This document shows, in pieces, positions 14,146 through 15,933 of a DNA stretch of 15,933 bases. The translations under genes were made by a program, and so were the position numbers. Within the stretch, counting starts at the first letter, position 1. Every line of letters begins with the position of its first letter. The DNA is from CAMDWQ01 sp964543965 (lineage in GTDB: Bacteria; Omnitrophota; Gorgyraeia; 2-02-FULL-51-18). The stretch lies in contig CAZJAX010000038.1 of NCBI GenBank assembly GCA_964543965.1, forward strand, positions 1-15,933, given 5' to 3'. The notes beneath the pieces were generated by a model, which saw only the letters and a program-made list of their open reading frames with translations, searched no databases and was not told the origin of the DNA.

Positions 14146-14604
14146 ATGAAAACCAAGAAACGCGTCAAAGAAAACAAGCCGACGCACCGCGCCGACTGGG
14201 ACGAATATTTCATGAACATCGGCCGCGTGATCTCGAGCCGCTCGACATGCGACCGCAAGTTCGTGGGTGCCGTGATCGTCCGCGATAAGACCATCCTTTC
14301 GACGGGCTACAACGGCTCCATCCGGAAACTGGAGCATTGCAGCCAGATCGGACACATGATAGAAAACGACCACTGCGTCGCCACGATCCATGCGGAAGCC
14401 AACGCGATCATCCAGGCTGCCAAGAACGGCGTCTGTATCGACGGAGGCACCATCTATACGACGGCCAGCCCCTGCTGGAACTGCTTCAAGCTCATCGCCA
14501 ACTCCGGCCTCAAGCGCATCGTCTTCGGCGAGTTTTACCGGGATAAGCGTATTTTCGATATCGCCAAAAAGCTGAAGATCGAGCTGGTCAAGTACGCGCC
14601 ATGA
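14146..14604 (+). CDS. dCMP/cytidine deaminase-family protein (ComEB-like)
   Basis: The 152-residue enzyme carries the zinc-dependent deaminase motif: HAEANAI (His82, catalytic Glu84) and SPCWNC (Cys110, Cys113). The N-terminal WDEYFMNIGRVISSRSTCDRKFVGAVIVRDKTILSTGYNGS is typical of dCMP deaminase, which converts dCMP to dUMP and feeds dTTP synthesis. The spacing of CVATIHAEANAIIQAAKNG also fits. A basic N-terminal extension of about 14 residues is present. The start at 14146 follows AAAGGAAA. Its end overlaps the hydrolase gene by ATGA. Substrate assignment to dCMP is by family resemblance. Other single-domain deaminases of this fold cannot be fully excluded. Confidence 0.88.
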   Translation: MKTKKRVKENKPTHRADWDEYFMNIGRVISSRSTCDRKFVGAVIVRDKTILSTGYNGSIRKLEHCSQIGHMIENDHCVATIHAEANAIIQAAKNGVCIDGGTIYTTASPCWNCFKLIANSGLKRIVFGEFYRDKRIFDIAKKLKIELVKYAP

Positions 14605-15263
14605 CGGCCTCTCCCGACCTTTACCTGAAGCAGATGGAGATCGGGCCGATGGAGAACTTCGTGTATCTCATCGGCTCGAAGAAGACGCGCGAGGTCTTCG
14701 TCGTGGACCCGGCCTGGCAGGTGGACACGGTACTGCGCACGGCCAGGGAAGAGGACCTGAAGATCAAAGGCGCTCTGATCAGCCACTACCATTTTGACCA
14801 TACCAACGGTATCGAGGAGCTTCTTGAGGCCGTCGACTGTCCGATCTACGTGAACAAGAACGACATGGCTTACCTGGACTTCAGCCATGACAACATCAAG
14901 CCCGTGGACAACGGCCACAAGCTCAAGCTCGGCGACATGCAGATCGAGTGCATGCATACGCCGGGACATACGCCGGGTTCTCAGTGTTTTCTTTGCGACG
15001 GGCATTTGGTCTCAGGCGACACGCTTTTCATCAACGCTTGCGGCCGTACCGACCTGCCCGGGGGTGATCCCGAACAGCTCTATTATTCGCTGACGCAAAA
15101 GCTCATGAAGCTCGACGACGCGACCGTCCTCTGCCCGGGACACAACTACGCCGACCGGCCGACCGCCACGATGGCCGACCAGAAGAAAAACAACCCTTAT
15201 CTTATCTGCGATTCGCTTCAGAATTTCCTGCGATTCCGCACAGGCGTATCCGAATCGCGGTAA
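14601..15263 (+). CDS. Metallo-beta-lactamase-fold hydrolase (glyoxalase II/persulfide dioxygenase-like)
   Basis: The 220-residue protein has the full metal-binding set of the MBL fold: SHYHFDHTNG (His62, His64, Asp66, His67), HTPGHTPGS (His123), SGDTLF (Asp140) and CPGHNY (His181). It lacks a signal peptide, so it is cytoplasmic. The CGRTDLPGGDPEQLYYSL stretch after the Asp resembles glyoxalase II-like and ETHE1-like proteins, which act on glutathione thioesters or persulfides. It could be either, or neither. The N-terminal strand ENFVYLIG and DPAWQ are typical. The ATG is in a four-base overlap with the deaminase gene, so the two are translationally coupled. No metabolic link between them is evident. 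Confidence 0.88.
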   Translation: MTASPDLYLKQMEIGPMENFVYLIGSKKTREVFVVDPAWQVDTVLRTAREEDLKIKGALISHYHFDHTNGIEELLEAVDCPIYVNKNDMAYLDFSHDNIKPVDNGHKLKLGDMQIECMHTPGHTPGSQCFLCDGHLVSGDTLFINACGRTDLPGGDPEQLYYSLTQKLMKLDDATVLCPGHNYADRPTATMADQKKNNPYLICDSLQNFLRFRTGVSESR

Positions 15264-15285
15264 AAAACCGCGCTTAAAAGATTCG
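15251..15285. other. Two-tier inverted repeat after the MBL gene
   Basis: An inner stem CGCGG/CCGCG (15256-15260 with 15268-15272) and outer arms CGAAT/ATTCG (15251-15255 with 15281-15285) surround the MBL stop codon. The inner stem is followed by CTTAAAAG, not a U-tract, so it is at best a poor terminator. It sits just before the promoter at 15287. Confidence 0.3.
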
Positions 15286-15286
15286 T

Positions 15287-15315
15287 TTGACGGTTTGCGG
15301 AAGAAACGCTAAAAT
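15287..15315 (+). promoter_or_regulatory. Sigma70-type promoter for transketolase, predicting a leaderless mRNA
   Basis: TTGACG (15287-15292), a 17-base spacer and TAAAAT (15310-15315) lie in the 62-base gap. With the usual distance of seven to eight bases, transcription starts at about 15322-15323. That is three to four bases before the ATG at 15326, with no Shine-Dalgarno sequence. Confidence 0.68.
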
Positions 15316-15320
15316 TTAGC
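15308..15320. promoter_or_regulatory. Perfect 13-base inverted repeat over the -10 box
   Basis: GCTAAA-A-TTTAGC is a perfect 6+1+6 inverted repeat that covers the -10 box and reaches almost to the predicted transcription start. That is a position where a bound repressor would block polymerase. It shares GCTAARAT with the repeat at 13202-13214. Confidence 0.35.
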
Positions 15321-15325
15321 ATCTT

Positions 15326-15933
15326 ATGCCGAATTCTTCCTCAACTATTAAGCCGCAAGCCGATTTTAAAAAGCTCGCACAGCTGTCCCTCGAAGTCCGC
15401 CGCGATATCATCAAGCAGACGGGTATTGCCGGCTCGGGACATCCGGGCGGTTCGCTTTCCGCGGCTGATATTCTGGTAAGCCTTTATTTCCAGACGCTCC
15501 GCCACGACCCCAAAAACCCTAAATGGGCCGACCGCGACCGCGTCATCTTTTCCAAGGGTCACGGATCTCCGGCGCTTTACAGCGTCATGGCTCTGGCCGG
15601 TTACTTTGAACGCGAGGCTATCCTGACGTTCCGTCAGCTCGAGAGCCCTTTCCAGGGACATCCGGACATGCGCCGGCTTCCCGGCATCGAGATGTCCACA
15701 GGTTCTTTGGGTCAAGGCCTTTCCGTCGGCGCCGGTTGCGCGCTCGCGGCCCGCATGGATAAAAAAGATTTCACGACCTACGTCATCATGAGCGACGGCG
15801 AGCTCAATGAAGGGCAGACCTGGGAAGCGGCGATGTTCGCATCTTTCCGTCAGCTGTCCAACCTCGTTCTCATCCTCGACATGAATAAATACCAGCTGAC
15901 GACCTCCACGAAGGACACGCTCTGCATGGAACC
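15326..15933 (+). CDS. Transketolase N-terminal (TPP-binding) part, 3' end off window
   Basis: The frame stays open to the window end, giving 202 residues. The start is fixed by an in-frame TAG at 15317 and no other start nearby. Transketolase features in order are GSGHPGGSLSAADIL (about 37-51), RDRVIFSKGHGSPALY, FQGHPDMRRLPGIEMSTGSLGQGLSVGAG and the thiamine-diphosphate/metal motif SDGELNEGQTWEA, with NKYQ at the metal-binding Asn. It transfers two-carbon ketol units in the pentose phosphate pathway. The short N-terminus and SGHPGGSLSA style resemble split transketolases, in which a second gene encodes the C-terminal half. This cannot be confirmed here. DMNKYQLTTSTKD lacks the Gly that often follows NxxQ. 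Confidence 0.9.
   Translation, partial: MPNSSSTIKPQADFKKLAQLSLEVRRDIIKQTGIAGSGHPGGSLSAADILVSLYFQTLRHDPKNPKWADRDRVIFSKGHGSPALYSVMALAGYFEREAILTFRQLESPFQGHPDMRRLPGIEMSTGSLGQGLSVGAGCALAARMDKKDFTTYVIMSDGELNEGQTWEAAMFASFRQLSNLVLILDMNKYQLTTSTKDTLCME

Overview
The window is a gene-dense, GC-rich bacterial chromosome segment. All 18 recognisable protein genes (one cut at each end) lie on the + strand. There are no RNA genes, insertion sequences, CRISPR arrays or phage genes, and no gene-free stretch longer than about 105 bases. The gene set (a complete bat operon, RlmH, a cyanobacterial-like GlpK subtype, an uncharacterised radical SAM family, a probably split-type transketolase) and the frequent GTG/TTG starts with TGA-overlapping junctions would fit a diderm bacterium. 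An uncultured lineage such as Omnitrophota or Elusimicrobiota is my guess, but the sequence does not prove this.

Region 1 (1-6212) is a bat (aerotolerance-type) operon: the tail of a membrane protein, then batA, batB, batC, batD and batE. Two inner-membrane von Willebrand A proteins, a TPR protein with a long disordered tail, a large Ig-like membrane protein and a TPR/SH3 membrane protein would form an envelope complex. The MoxR ATPase and DUF58 genes that usually precede such operons would lie off the left edge.

Region 2 (6199-9472) continues without any gap: a short CbiX-type chelatase, a Nudix hydrolase, a CobO/BtuR corrinoid adenosyltransferase, glycerol kinase and a divergent RlmH rRNA methyltransferase. 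Every junction overlaps by 1 to 17 bases. No terminator or convincing promoter is seen between 1 and 9472, so this may be one very long transcript.

Region 3 (9515-13169) starts with a near-consensus sigma70 promoter. It encodes a secreted protein of four PKD domains, each with a regularly spaced cysteine pair, then a secreted DUF1223 thioredoxin-fold protein, a DUF1653 protein and an uncharacterised radical SAM enzyme. The most unusual feature of the window is here: a perfect intrinsic terminator (14-15 bp stem plus U-tract) sits inside the signal-peptide codons of the DUF1223 gene, starting right after its ATG. The only plausible start codon for that gene lies at the foot of the hairpin.

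Region 4 (13182-15263) has its own promoter and encodes a PAS-GGDEF diguanylate cyclase, a dCMP/cytidine deaminase-family enzyme and a metallo-beta-lactamase-fold hydrolase. Region 5 (15287-end) has a third promoter, placed so close to the start codon that the transketolase N-terminal gene is predicted to be leaderless. The two right-hand promoters have their -10 boxes inside 13-base inverted repeats with a shared GCTAARAT core.
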